Shown piece after piece: positions 1-6,823 of a stretch of 33,680 bases of DNA. The position numbers were made by a program, and so were the translations under genes. Below the pieces are notes generated by a model. The model had not been told where the DNA came from. It worked only from the letters and a program-made list of their open reading frames with translations, and did no database searches. The stretch lies in contig JANYKU010000059.1 of the NCBI GenBank assembly GCA_025358075.1, forward strand, positions 1 through 33,680, in the 5' to 3' direction. The DNA is from Ilumatobacteraceae bacterium (lineage in GTDB: Bacteria; Actinomycetota; Acidimicrobiia; Acidimicrobiales; Ilumatobacteraceae). Positions within the stretch are counted from its first letter, which is position 1, and every line of letters starts with the position of its first letter.

Positions 1-1
1 G

Positions 2-1219
2 CCCGCACCGGTGCCGGCCGCCGCCGAGCCCGCACCGGCGCCGGCCGCCGCCGAGCCCGAACCTCAGCCCGAGCCCGAGCCGGCACCTGTTGCCGCCGCC
101 GAGCCTGTTACCGCCGCCGAGCCTGTTGCCGCCGCCGAGCCGGAACCTGTCGCCGCGCCCGCGCCGGTGGCTGCTGCGGCGCCCGTGGCCGCGCCTGCGC
201 CGGCCGAGCCAGCAGCAGAGGAACAGCCTTCGGACAATCGTCTCCTGTCTCCCGTGGTGCGCCGCCTCGTGGCCGAGCACAACATCAATGTCGATCAAGT
301 CAACGGCACCGGTCCCGGCGGGCGCATCACCCGCGACGACGTGCTCGATTTCATCGATCGCGGCGCTGCCCAGGCACCAGCTGTGGCACCTGCTCCCGCC
401 CCAGCCCTCGCCGCGCCTGCACCGGCAGCAGCGGCCGCTCCCGCCCCGCCACCGGCAATGGCCGCCCCGGCACCGGCAATGGCCGCGCCCGTCGCCACGG
501 CCGGCGAGCGGGATTCGACGGTGCGGTTGTCGAAGATCCGCAAGCTCACGGGCAGCCACATGGTGATGAGCAAGGGCGTCAGCCCGCACGCGTTCAGCGT
601 CGTCGAGGTCGATTTTGCCAACGTCGACATCGCCCGCAGCGCGGTCAAGGCGGAGTGGAAGTCCACCGAGGGGTTCGGGCTGACCTATCTGCCATTCATC
701 ACCCGGGCGGTTGTCGAGGCGATCGACGAGTTCCCGCACCTCAACGCCAGCGTCTCCGACGAAGACCTGATCGTGCACAACTTCGTCGACATCGGCATCG
801 CCGTCGACCTCGACTACCAAGGTCTGCTGGTGCCGGTCGTCCGGGCCGCCGAGACCAAGCGGTTGCGAGCGATCGCCCGCGAGATCAACGATCTGGCCGG
901 CCGGGCACGGAGCCGCAAGCTGAGCCCCGACGAGATCAGTGGCGGCACCTTCACGATCTCGAACAACGGTTCAGCGGGCAGCGTGCTGACGATGCCGATC
1001 ATCAATCAGCCGCAGGTGGCAATCCTCTCGACCGATGCCATCACCCGCAAGCCCGTGGTCGTCGCCACCGCCGATGGCGGCGAGGGCATCACGATCCATC
1101 CGGTCGGCAACATCGCCATGGCCTGGGATCACCGAGCATTCGACGGCGCCTACGCGGCCGGGTTCCTCGTCAAGATCAAGCAGACGCTCGAGACCCGCGA
1201 CTGGACCGCCGAGCTGTGA
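2..1219 (+). CDS. 2-oxoacid dehydrogenase E2 component (dihydrolipoamide acyltransferase), 5' end missing
   Basis: This is the C-terminal part of an E2 subunit, which moves an acyl group from a lipoyl arm to CoA in the pyruvate, 2-oxoglutarate or branched-chain dehydrogenase complex. The reading frame is open to the left edge, so the start and the lipoyl domain(s) lie outside. What is visible is an Ala/Pro/Glu-rich flexible linker (bases 2-220), a peripheral-subunit-binding domain (LLSPVVRRLVAEH...GRITRDDVLDFI, about bases 238-355), a second Ala/Pro linker (about 360-500), and the catalytic domain ending in the active-site motif DHRAFDG (His codon near 1130). The stop is followed after one base by the LipB-LipA gene, so the two are almost certainly cotranscribed. 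The same E2-lipB-lipA neighbourhood is known in mycobacteria (dlaT region). Substrate (pyruvate versus 2-oxoglutarate) cannot be decided from this part. Confidence 0.93.
   Translation, partial: PAPVPAAAEPAPAPAAAEPEPQPEPEPAPVAAAEPVTAAEPVAAAEPEPVAAPAPVAAAAPVAAPAPAEPAAEEQPSDNRLLSPVVRRLVAEHNINVDQVNGTGPGGRITRDDVLDFIDRGAAQAPAVAPAPAPALAAPAPAAAAAPAPPPAMAAPAPAMAAPVATAGERDSTVRLSKIRKLTGSHMVMSKGVSPHAFSVVEVDFANVDIARSAVKAEWKSTEGFGLTYLPFITRAVVEAIDEFPHLNASVSDEDLIVHNFVDIGIAVDLDYQGLLVPVVRAAETKRLRAIAREINDLAGRARSRKLSPDEISGGTFTISNNGSAGSVLTMPIINQPQVAILSTDAITRKPVVVATADGGEGITIHPVGNIAMAWDHRAFDGAYAAGFLVKIKQTLETRDWTAEL
15..220 (+). repeat. GC-rich tandem repeat coding the E2 Ala/Pro/Glu linker
   Basis: Imperfect in-frame copies of a unit like gccgccgccgagcctgtt encode AAAEPV-type repeats. 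This is the usual flexible linker between E2 domains, seen here as a DNA repeat that could vary in copy number. A second short one (copies of caccggcaatggccgcc, about 450-490) lies in the second linker. Confidence 0.7.
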
Positions 1220-1220
1220 C

Positions 1221-2861
1221 ATGACGCTACGGGTTCGCTGGCTCGGCAAGGTTCCGTACCGCGAGGCGCTCGCGGTACAGGAGGCTTTGTTCACCAACGG
1301 TGTCGAGGATCACCTGCTGCTGCTCGAGCACCCGCACGTGTTCACTCACGGCCCCCGCGCCGACCTGTCGGTCAACGTGCTCGTCGAGCCGTCGTCCGTC
1401 GGGGCCGAGCTCGTGTCGGTGAAGCGTGGGGGCGACGTGACCTATCACGGCCCGGGGCAACTGGTCGGATACCCGATCGTCAACGTCTCCAACGCCATGG
1501 GCGCCGCCGACCACGTCTGCGCGATCCAACGGGTGATCGTGGCCAGCCTGACCGAGCTCGGTCTCGGCGACGTGGGTTGTCTCGATGACTACCCCGGTGT
1601 CTGGGTCGGCGTCAGCGGGCCCAACCCGCGCAAGATCTGCGCGATCGGGGTACGCCTCGCCCACGGTCGCACGATGCATGGCTTCGCCCTCAACGTCGCG
1701 CCGGATTTGCGGTACATGCGCGACTACATCGTGCCGTGCGGCATTCCCGACAAGCCGGTCACGTCGCTCGCGGAGGAAGGCATCGACGCCTCGCTCGAAG
1801 ATGTCGCCAAGGTCGTTGCCGGTCACGCGGCGGCGATGTGGGGCGGCGGTGGCATCGAACGCCAAGACGTCGCCTGGAAGCATCGTCCCGACGATCTGTC
1901 GGCGTTCTCCCGTGGCGAGGGGCCCGGCGCCGTCGTTCGACGACTGGCTCAGGTCGGCGTCGCCGACGGCTTGGCAATCTCGAGCCGCAAGCCGGAGTGG
2001 CTGCGCCCGAAGGTCGTTCACGGTCCCGAGGTGATCGCCTTGAAGAAGAAGGTGCGCGGTCTCGGGTTGGTCACCGTGTGCGAGGAAGCTGGGTGCCCGA
2101 ACCTCAGTGATTGTTGGGCCGACGGCACGGCGACGTTCATGGTGCTCGGCGAGCGTTGCACGCGCGCCTGTGGCTTTTGCCTCGTCGATACGCGCAAGCC
2201 GTTGGCGCCGGCGGTCGACGAACCAGCCCGGGTGGCCGAGGCCGTGGCCGGGATGGATCTCGCTCATGCCGTGCTGACCATGGTGGCTCGCGATGACTTG
2301 CCCGACGGCGGCATGGCTCACGTCGCCCGATGCGTCGTCGCGATCCGCGAGCGCCGTCCGGGCACACGCATCGAGACGTTGATCTCCGACGGTAAAGGTG
2401 ATGCCGATTCGCTGGCAGTCCTGTTCGCGGTTCGTCCCGACGTGCTCAACCACAACATCGAAACGGTCGCCCGGCTGCAGCGAGCCGTTCGACCTTCTGC
2501 CGGGTACGCGCGCAGCCTGTCGGTGCTGGCGCGGGCCAAGGCCGCCGGTTTGACGACGAAGTCGGGGCTGATCGTCGGCATGGGCGAGACCGCCGACGAG
2601 GTCGAAGGCTGCCTCGCCGACCTGGCCGGCGTTGGGGTCGACATCGTCACCATTGGTCAGTATCTTCGGCCGACCACGCACCATCTACCCGTCGCCCGAT
2701 GGGTCGAGCCTGGCGAGTTCGACGAATGGAAGCGGGTCGGTGAGCAGCTGGGCATCGGCCACGTCGAGGCCAGCCCGTTGACCCGCAGCAGCTACCACGC
2801 CCGCCAAGCCGCGGATGCTGTCGATGTTGTTGCGGTTGGCGACGCGTTGTCGTTCGTCTGA
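1221..2861 (+). CDS. lipB-lipA: LipB-LipA fusion: octanoyltransferase joined to lipoyl synthase
   Basis: One uninterrupted 546-codon frame carries both enzymes of de novo lipoate assembly. Residues 1 to about 212 are LipB, which moves octanoate from acyl carrier protein to a lipoyl-domain lysine. It shows RGGDVTYHGPGQLVGYPI, the catalytic Lys138 (RKICAIGV) and the acyl-accepting Cys173 (IVPCGIPD). Residues from about 257 are LipA, the radical-SAM enzyme that inserts two sulfurs. It shows the auxiliary-cluster cysteines C287/C292/C298 (CEEAGCPNLSDC), the radical-SAM C313/C317/C320 (CTRACGFC) and the C-terminal RSSY (522-525). About 45 residues link them. No in-frame ATG or GTG lies between codon 1836 (the AMWGGG methionine) and 2031, which is already inside LipA. 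The ATG at 1221 is one base after the E2 stop, so translation is probably coupled. All key residues are present in both halves, so both should be active. In most bacteria these are two genes. Confidence 0.95.
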   Translation: MTLRVRWLGKVPYREALAVQEALFTNGVEDHLLLLEHPHVFTHGPRADLSVNVLVEPSSVGAELVSVKRGGDVTYHGPGQLVGYPIVNVSNAMGAADHVCAIQRVIVASLTELGLGDVGCLDDYPGVWVGVSGPNPRKICAIGVRLAHGRTMHGFALNVAPDLRYMRDYIVPCGIPDKPVTSLAEEGIDASLEDVAKVVAGHAAAMWGGGGIERQDVAWKHRPDDLSAFSRGEGPGAVVRRLAQVGVADGLAISSRKPEWLRPKVVHGPEVIALKKKVRGLGLVTVCEEAGCPNLSDCWADGTATFMVLGERCTRACGFCLVDTRKPLAPAVDEPARVAEAVAGMDLAHAVLTMVARDDLPDGGMAHVARCVVAIRERRPGTRIETLISDGKGDADSLAVLFAVRPDVLNHNIETVARLQRAVRPSAGYARSLSVLARAKAAGLTTKSGLIVGMGETADEVEGCLADLAGVGVDIVTIGQYLRPTTHHLPVARWVEPGEFDEWKRVGEQLGIGHVEASPLTRSSYHARQAADAVDVVAVGDALSFV

Positions 2862-2863
2862 GC

Positions 2864-2869
2864 AAGAAT
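2864..2869 (+). promoter_or_regulatory. -10 element for the M24 peptidase (AAGAAT)
   Basis: AAGAAT ends 7 bases before the ATG at 2877, the leaderless geometry seen across the window. It would place the earlier ATG at 2868 inside the promoter. Confidence 0.4.
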
Positions 2870-2876
2870 GGATCTG

Positions 2877-3998
2877 ATGAAAGCCACTTCGCCGACCGCG
2901 ACCTATCTCGATCGACTCGACCGGGCACGCCGACGAATGTACGAGGCCGGCGTCGACGTACTCCTGGTCTCCGTCGGTCGCGACCTGCCGTACCTCACCG
3001 GCTACGAGGCGATGCCGTTGGAGCGACTGACGATGTTGGTGGTTCCTCGTGATGGCGACGCCACGTTGGTCGTCCCGCGACTCGAGGCTCCACGCGTCGT
3101 CGAGCAACCCGGGGTCTTCAACCTGCTGCCGTGGAACGAGATCGAGGACCCGATCGCCATCGTCGCTGCGTTGGCCGGGCGGCCGGCGACGGTCGCGGTG
3201 GGCGACACGATGTGGGCGAGGTTCCTGGTCGACCTGCTCGGGCACTGGCCCTCGTCATCGACCCGGTACGTGCGCTCGATCGAGGTCATGAACGTACTGC
3301 GCATGCGCAAGGATGCTGACGAGATCGCCGCCCTGGCCGCGGCGGGCGCGGCGGTCGACAGGATTGCCGCCGAGCTGCAGGCCGGGCGCATCGGTCTGGT
3401 CGGGCGCACCGAAGCCGACATCAGTGCCGAGCTCGGTGCCCGGATCATCGCCGAGGGTCACCAACGGGTCAACTTCGCCATCGTTGCCGCCGGCGAGAAC
3501 GCGGCATCGCCGCACCACCACGCCAGCCAGCGAGTCGTCAACGAGGGCGAGATCGTGCTGTGCGACTTCGGCGGCACGATGAACGGCTACTGCAGCGACA
3601 TCACCCGTTGCGTGTTCCTCGGCGATCCGCCGGCCGAGGTCGCCGAGGCGTATGCGGTGCTGCGAGAAGCGCAGAGCGCCGCGGTGCTGGCCGGCACGGT
3701 CGGCACGCCGTGCGAAGAAGTCGATCGGGTCGCCCGCCGAATCATCGCCGCGGCGGGTTACGGCGAGCTCTTCATGCATCGCACCGGTCATGGCATCGGC
3801 ATGGAAGAGCACGAGGATCCCTACATGGTCGAAGGCAACGGGTTGCCGCTCGAGCCCGGCCATGCGTTTAGCGTCGAGCCGGGGATCTACCTGCCGGGTC
3901 GGTGGGGGATGCGCCTCGAAGACATCGTCGTGGCCACCGACGGCGGCCCACTGGCCGTCAACGATGCCAACCACGCCCTGGTCAGCGTCGACGCCTGA
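2877..3998 (+). CDS. M24 family metallopeptidase (Xaa-Pro aminopeptidase/dipeptidase type)
   Basis: A cytosolic two-metal aminopeptidase-fold enzyme that most likely cleaves next to proline. The N-terminal creatinase-like domain (about residues 10-135) is followed by the pita-bread catalytic domain. All five metal ligands are visible (numbering from 2877): D230 (LCDFGG), D241 (YCSDITR), H305 (RTGHGIG), E334 (SVEPGIY) and E348 (MRLEDI). At 373 residues it has the normal length for PepQ/YpdF-type enzymes. The start could also be the ATG at 2868, but that codon overlaps the likely -10 box AAGAAT. The gene ends two bases before a convergent lipoprotein gene. Exact substrate is not determinable; creatinase-like hydrolases share the fold, but the complete metal set favours a peptidase. 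Confidence 0.92.
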   Translation: MKATSPTATYLDRLDRARRRMYEAGVDVLLVSVGRDLPYLTGYEAMPLERLTMLVVPRDGDATLVVPRLEAPRVVEQPGVFNLLPWNEIEDPIAIVAALAGRPATVAVGDTMWARFLVDLLGHWPSSSTRYVRSIEVMNVLRMRKDADEIAALAAAGAAVDRIAAELQAGRIGLVGRTEADISAELGARIIAEGHQRVNFAIVAAGENAASPHHHASQRVVNEGEIVLCDFGGTMNGYCSDITRCVFLGDPPAEVAEAYAVLREAQSAAVLAGTVGTPCEEVDRVARRIIAAAGYGELFMHRTGHGIGMEEHEDPYMVEGNGLPLEPGHAFSVEPGIYLPGRWGMRLEDIVVATDGGPLAVNDANHALVSVDA

Positions 3999-4000
3999 AG

Positions 4001-4648
4001 TTACTTGGTGGTCTTGAACAGTGAATCGTCGGCCGCCGTCGCGAACTGGGTGAGGTTGATCGACACGGCAGCGTCGTCGAGCCGGGCCAGCGGCCCGCCC
4101 TTCAAGACACAGAAGATCGAGGTTCCGCCCGTCAAGGGCACGTCGACGCAGGTCGTCGATTGTCCAGCGATGATCTCGATGTGGGAGACGGGCGTGGCAA
4201 TCCTGGAGACCGCATCGCGTCGTAGCCGCTTGGCGGCGTCGGCCGCGTAGAAGTCGGGCGCGATCTGAGTGTCGCTGATGCGCGCCGGGTCGAGCGACGT
4301 CGAGCACGGATCCGGTTTGTCGAGCAAGCAGGTGTGCCTGACGTTGTCGAGGGTCAGGAAACGCACGGCACCGACCGTGACCGATCGACGGGTCGTATCG
4401 ACAGCGACGCTGGCCGGCCGGGTGACGTTGCCGAACTTGGTCAGCACGATGTAGTCGGCGGTGTACGGGCCGGGATTGGCGAGATCGAGCTCGGCAAGCA
4501 CCTGATCGATGGCCGGGTCGCCCGTCGTCGAGCCGGCGGGGAACGGCTCGTTCACCACCGACGGTCGTTTGCCGGTGAAGCAGCCGGTCAGCGACACCCC
4601 CGCGACCACCACAATCAGTAGTCCGAGGGCGGATGCTCGACGTCTCAT
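4001..4648 (-). CDS. Predicted secreted lipoprotein, unknown function
   Basis: A 215-residue protein with an N-terminal Arg-rich tract, a hydrophobic stretch (residues 8-20) and the lipobox LTGC with Cys23, so it should be exported and anchored in the outer face of the membrane. The mature part (about 190 residues) contains four further cysteines that could form disulfides and no domain I recognise. The start is the ATG at 4648; a GTG immediately upstream (4651) is possible. A TACATT hexamer ends 7 bases before the ATG, which favours 4648 and a leaderless transcript. It converges on the M24 peptidase gene and lies beside the structured non-coding stretch. Confidence 0.8.
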   Translation of the reverse strand: MRRRASALGLLIVVVAGVSLTGCFTGKRPSVVNEPFPAGSTTGDPAIDQVLAELDLANPGPYTADYIVLTKFGNVTRPASVAVDTTRRSVTVGAVRFLTLDNVRHTCLLDKPDPCSTSLDPARISDTQIAPDFYAADAAKRLRRDAVSRIATPVSHIEIIAGQSTTCVDVPLTGGTSIFCVLKGGPLARLDDAAVSINLTQFATAADDSLFKTTK

Positions 4649-4655
4649 CACCGCG

Positions 4656-4661
4656 AATGTA
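4656..4661 (-). promoter_or_regulatory. -10 element for the lipoprotein gene (TACATT)
   Basis: TACATT on the minus strand ends 7 bases before the ATG at 4648; leaderless geometry. Confidence 0.5.
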
Positions 4662-4683
4662 CGCCAACCGGGCGCAGAAACTG

Positions 4684-4723
4684 ACGAGCCCCCATGGCCG
4701 GGACGGTGGCCATGGGGGCTCGT
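4684..4723 (-). terminator. Perfect 16-bp GC-rich hairpin, terminator-like
   Basis: Arms 4684-4699 and 4708-4723 are exact reverse complements around the loop GGGACGGT. On the minus strand it is followed by TCAGTTTCTG, a poor U-tract. It lies just upstream of the lipoprotein promoter, so it would insulate that gene from transcription arriving from the right. Confidence 0.45.
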
Positions 4724-4870
4724 ACTGGAGCTCTCCGGCAGAGCGGCATCACGCGGCGGGCGGAAGCTTCATCGAGTCGCGGGACGGGTGCGAATCGACG
4801 AAGTGGGAACCGGTACCGCCGGAGAGACTTCGTGTAGTGAACGAAGTCTTGCGAGCCCGTCCACTTAGAT
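4684..4870 (-). ncRNA. Candidate structured non-coding RNA, family not recognised (strand uncertain)
   Basis: No plausible gene occupies 4649-5035, yet 4684-4870 is packed with complementary segments. These are a perfect 16-bp hairpin (4684-4699 with 4708-4723, 8-base loop); a 14-bp stem with two mismatches (4767-4780 with 4790-4803); a perfect 9-bp hairpin (4825-4833 with 4841-4849); and a perfect 9-bp long-range helix (4731-4739 with 4818-4826) that encloses the second hairpin. The segment CCCGTCC (4857-4863) is complementary to the loop of the second hairpin (4782-4788), giving a possible pseudoknot. On the minus strand the 16-bp hairpin would come last and be followed by TCAGTTTCTG, as a weak intrinsic terminator, with an AT-rich promoter-like region at 4895-4940. 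That suggests a roughly 190-nt minus-strand RNA. I could not match it to RNase P RNA, tmRNA, SRP RNA, tRNA or a riboswitch class I know. It could also be a palindromic repeat element. Confidence 0.35.
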
Positions 4871-4894
4871 TTTGAGTTACGGGTGGACACGGGG

Positions 4895-4940
4895 ATCGTT
4901 GCAAAAAGGTTTTGCGATTGCAAACATTTTCTTAATATCC
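4895..4940. promoter_or_regulatory. AT-rich patch with inverted and direct TTGCAAA repeats; possible operator/promoter
   Basis: This is the most AT-rich stretch noticed in the window. TTGCAAA occurs at 4899-4905 and again at 4918-4924, 19 bases apart (about two helical turns). GCAAAA-agg-TTTTGC (4901-4915) is an inverted repeat. This looks like a multi-half-site protein-binding region or a promoter core for a divergent unit. The remaining stretch to the next gene (4941-5022) shows nothing I recognise. Confidence 0.35.
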
Positions 4941-5022
4941 GCGCCCTCCGCGCGAACACCCCGCGTGGCGCCGCGGTAATTGGACGTGGCGGTGAGATCG
5001 ACGCTGTCCGGGTGGGGGTCGT

Positions 5023-5028
5023 TAGCCT
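5023..5028 (+). promoter_or_regulatory. -10 element for the membrane-protein gene (TAGCCT)
   Basis: TAGCCT ends 7 bases before the GTG at 5036 and decides that start. Confidence 0.5.
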
Positions 5029-5035
5029 GCCGGGC

Positions 5036-5887
5036 GTGATCCGCCTCGATGCCGCCACCGTGCTGCTGCAGTGGGCGGTCGGCGGGCTGGCGTTCCTGTG
5101 GTTCACCACCCGCCGGCGCGAGGTCGGGCTCGGCTACGGCTGGCTGCTGCGCGGCATCTACCTGCTGATGGCGGCCGCGGCGATGTGGATCGGCGTGCGA
5201 TTCGGCGCCGTTTGGGCCCGCGAGATCAGTGCAGCGGCCGTTGCCGTGGCAGCGTTGTTCGCCTTGATCGTCTCGATCGTCCACCGACACGCAGGTGTTT
5301 CCGGTCAGTCCGAGGACCACGATCGCCGAACCCAGCGAATTGCCGAGATGACGGGGATCGAGCGTGAGGCCAAGCAACCGCTCGCCGGCCGGGAGTTCCC
5401 GCCGGTTGTCGACCTGTTTGCTCCGTTCGCCGGGATCGTCGGCCTCGTCGCCGCGGCGATCGACGCCGGCGGCAACACCGCAGTCTCGTTGTTGCGGGTC
5501 TTCGCCGGCGCGGCTTTCCTGGGCGCGGTGACCGACGCGATGCTGCTCGGCCATTGGTACCTGGTGCAGCCCGGTTTGCCGAGGCGGCACCTCAACGATC
5601 TGGTGCGGGCGCTCGGGTGGGTGTGGCCCGTCGAAGTGGGCGCCCTCCTGCTGCCGACCGGCATGGTCTCGGTGTGGACCGGCGCGGTCGACGACGGGTG
5701 GAACGGCACGCTCGGGTGGTTCTGGGCGGCATGTGCAGTCGCCACGATCGTGCTCGTCTTCGTCACCCGGGCAGCGTTGCGCGAGCGGTACTACTCGGCG
5801 GTCATGGCTGCGACCGGGCTGTTGTACTTGGCCATCCTCACCGCCTTCGGCACCGACCTCGTTGCCCGAGCCGTATTGGCTGGTTAG
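5036..5887 (+). CDS. Multi-pass membrane protein, unknown function
   Basis: A 283-residue protein with about eight hydrophobic segments (roughly residues 7-22, 33-55, 59-80, 118-138, 145-172, 185-205, 218-238, 248-278). A charged cytosolic or external loop of about 35 residues follows the third. The conserved-looking stretch LLGHWYLVQPGLPRRHL precedes the sixth segment and may be functional (His and Trp in or next to the membrane). I do not recognise the family. The frame is open farther upstream, but the GTG at 5036 sits 7 bases after a TAGCCT -10 box and begins directly before the first membrane segment, so I chose it. It is followed after 44 bases by Ku, which has its own promoter-like hexamer, so a functional link with DNA repair is not implied. 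Confidence 0.75.
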   Translation: MIRLDAATVLLQWAVGGLAFLWFTTRRREVGLGYGWLLRGIYLLMAAAAMWIGVRFGAVWAREISAAAVAVAALFALIVSIVHRHAGVSGQSEDHDRRTQRIAEMTGIEREAKQPLAGREFPPVVDLFAPFAGIVGLVAAAIDAGGNTAVSLLRVFAGAAFLGAVTDAMLLGHWYLVQPGLPRRHLNDLVRALGWVWPVEVGALLLPTGMVSVWTGAVDDGWNGTLGWFWAACAVATIVLVFVTRAALRERYYSAVMAATGLLYLAILTAFGTDLVARAVLAG

Positions 5888-5918
5888 GCGAGGCCTGGTC
5901 AAACGGCGAATTTCGCGG

Positions 5919-5924
5919 CAGACT
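5919..5924 (+). promoter_or_regulatory. -10 element for ku (CAGACT)
   Basis: CAGACT ends 7 bases before the ATG at 5932. It is weaker than the TANNNT boxes but has the conserved A2 and T6. Confidence 0.35.
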
Positions 5925-5931
5925 TGTACCC

Positions 5932-6804
5932 ATGCCGAGACCAGTGTGGAGCGGAACGATCAGTTTCGGGCTCGTTGCCATCCCCATCAAGATGTTCCAT
6001 GCGGTCAGCAAGAAGAGCGTCTCGTTCAACCAACTCGACGAGCGCACGCTGAGCCGCATCCGTTTGAAGAAGGTGTCAGCCGAGACCGGCGAAGAGGTTC
6101 CCGACGAGAACATCGTCAAGGGCTTCGAGATCAGCAAGGGCCGGTACGTCATCGTCGACCCCGACGAGCTCGAGCCGTTCATCCCCTCGGCGACCAAGAG
6201 CATCGAGCTCGAGGAGTTCGTCGATCTCGCCGAGATCGACCCGGTGTACTTCGACTCGCCCTACATCCTCGCTCCCGACAAGACACCCAAACCGTATGCG
6301 CTCTTGGCCCGGGCCATGGAGGCCGCCGGCAAGGTTGCCATCGGTCGCTTCGTGATGCGCAACAAGCAGTACGTCGCCGCGGTGCGGGCGTCGGAGGGCA
6401 CCCTGCTGATGAGCACCATGGTGTTCGCCGACGAGGTCGTTTCAGTCGACTCGATCGAGGAGTTGGGGGTCCTCGATTCGATCGAGGTCAGCGCGAAGGA
6501 AGTGAAGATGGCCGAGGCACTGGTCGAGTCGCTGTCGGCCGACTTCGATCCGTCGAAGTACCGCGATGCGTACCGCGAGCAAGTCCTCGACCTGATCGAG
6601 CGCAAGGCCGCCGGCGAGCAGTTCGAGGCCCCGACGCCGACCGCGGCGGCCCCGCAAGTGGTCGACTTGATGGCGGCGTTGGAGGCCAGCGTCAAGGCCG
6701 CCAAGGCAGCGCGCAGCCGTCACCCAGCAGGCGGGCCCGACCTCGAGGTCGTCTCCTCGGGCGACGCCCCGGCCAAGCCGCGGCGAGTGCGCAAGTCGGC
6801 CTGA
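5932..6804 (+). CDS. ku: Ku, non-homologous end-joining DNA end-binding protein
   Basis: A 290-residue bacterial Ku, the homodimeric ring that threads onto double-strand DNA ends and recruits LigD-type enzymes. The N-terminus MPRPVWSGTISFGLVAIPIKMF is typical, and the core beta-barrel runs to about residue 230. Characteristic segments include KGRYVIVDPDELE, YFDSPYILAPDK, AIGRFVMRNKQYVAAVRASEGTLLMSTM and DPSKYRDAYREQVLDLIERKAAGE. The tail (about residues 250-290) is Ala/Lys/Arg-rich and basic, the part that in other bacterial Kus contacts DNA and modulates ligase recruitment. It is followed after 19 bases by a LigD-type polymerase, the usual end-joining pairing. No SD is evident; the start follows a CAGACT hexamer by 7 bases. 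Confidence 0.97.
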   Translation: MPRPVWSGTISFGLVAIPIKMFHAVSKKSVSFNQLDERTLSRIRLKKVSAETGEEVPDENIVKGFEISKGRYVIVDPDELEPFIPSATKSIELEEFVDLAEIDPVYFDSPYILAPDKTPKPYALLARAMEAAGKVAIGRFVMRNKQYVAAVRASEGTLLMSTMVFADEVVSVDSIEELGVLDSIEVSAKEVKMAEALVESLSADFDPSKYRDAYREQVLDLIERKAAGEQFEAPTPTAAAPQVVDLMAALEASVKAAKAARSRHPAGGPDLEVVSSGDAPAKPRRVRKSA

Positions 6805-6810
6805 TTCGCC

Positions 6811-6816
6811 TAACGT
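6811..6816 (+). promoter_or_regulatory. -10 element for the LigD-type polymerase gene (TAACGT)
   Basis: TAACGT sits in the 19-base gap after ku and ends 7 bases before the ATG at 6824, so the polymerase gene can be transcribed alone. The sequence around it (TAACGTCGGCGC) recurs before the gene starting at 30389. Confidence 0.5.
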
Positions 6817-6823
6817 CGGCGCA

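Noticed and set aside
11-500. Tandem GCC-rich repeats at the left edge, considered as a CRISPR array or satellite.
   Set aside because: They are in frame, of 15-18 bases, without spacers, and encode the Ala/Pro linkers of an E2 subunit.
1227-2684. A 485-codon open frame on the minus strand across lipB-lipA.
   Set aside because: It is the mirror of a strongly supported gene in GC-rich DNA; the composition (Asp/Arg/His-rich) is that of an antisense shadow and no motif is present.
3255-4667. A long minus-strand open frame across the M24 peptidase and lipoprotein genes.
   Set aside because: It overlaps two supported genes in other frames and has shadow-type composition.
4784-4820. GGTGCGAATC followed by GGGAACCGG, reminiscent of pieces of the cobalamin riboswitch core.
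   Set aside because: The conserved B12-box element GCCACTG and the expected order of core segments are absent, and the downstream gene has its own leaderless promoter.
4782-4863. tRNA-like layout: GGACGGG and CCCGTCC about 75 bases apart could form an acceptor stem.
   Set aside because: No T-arm with GTTCRA, no proper D-arm or anticodon stem, on either strand. The pairing is better read as a pseudoknot or chance.
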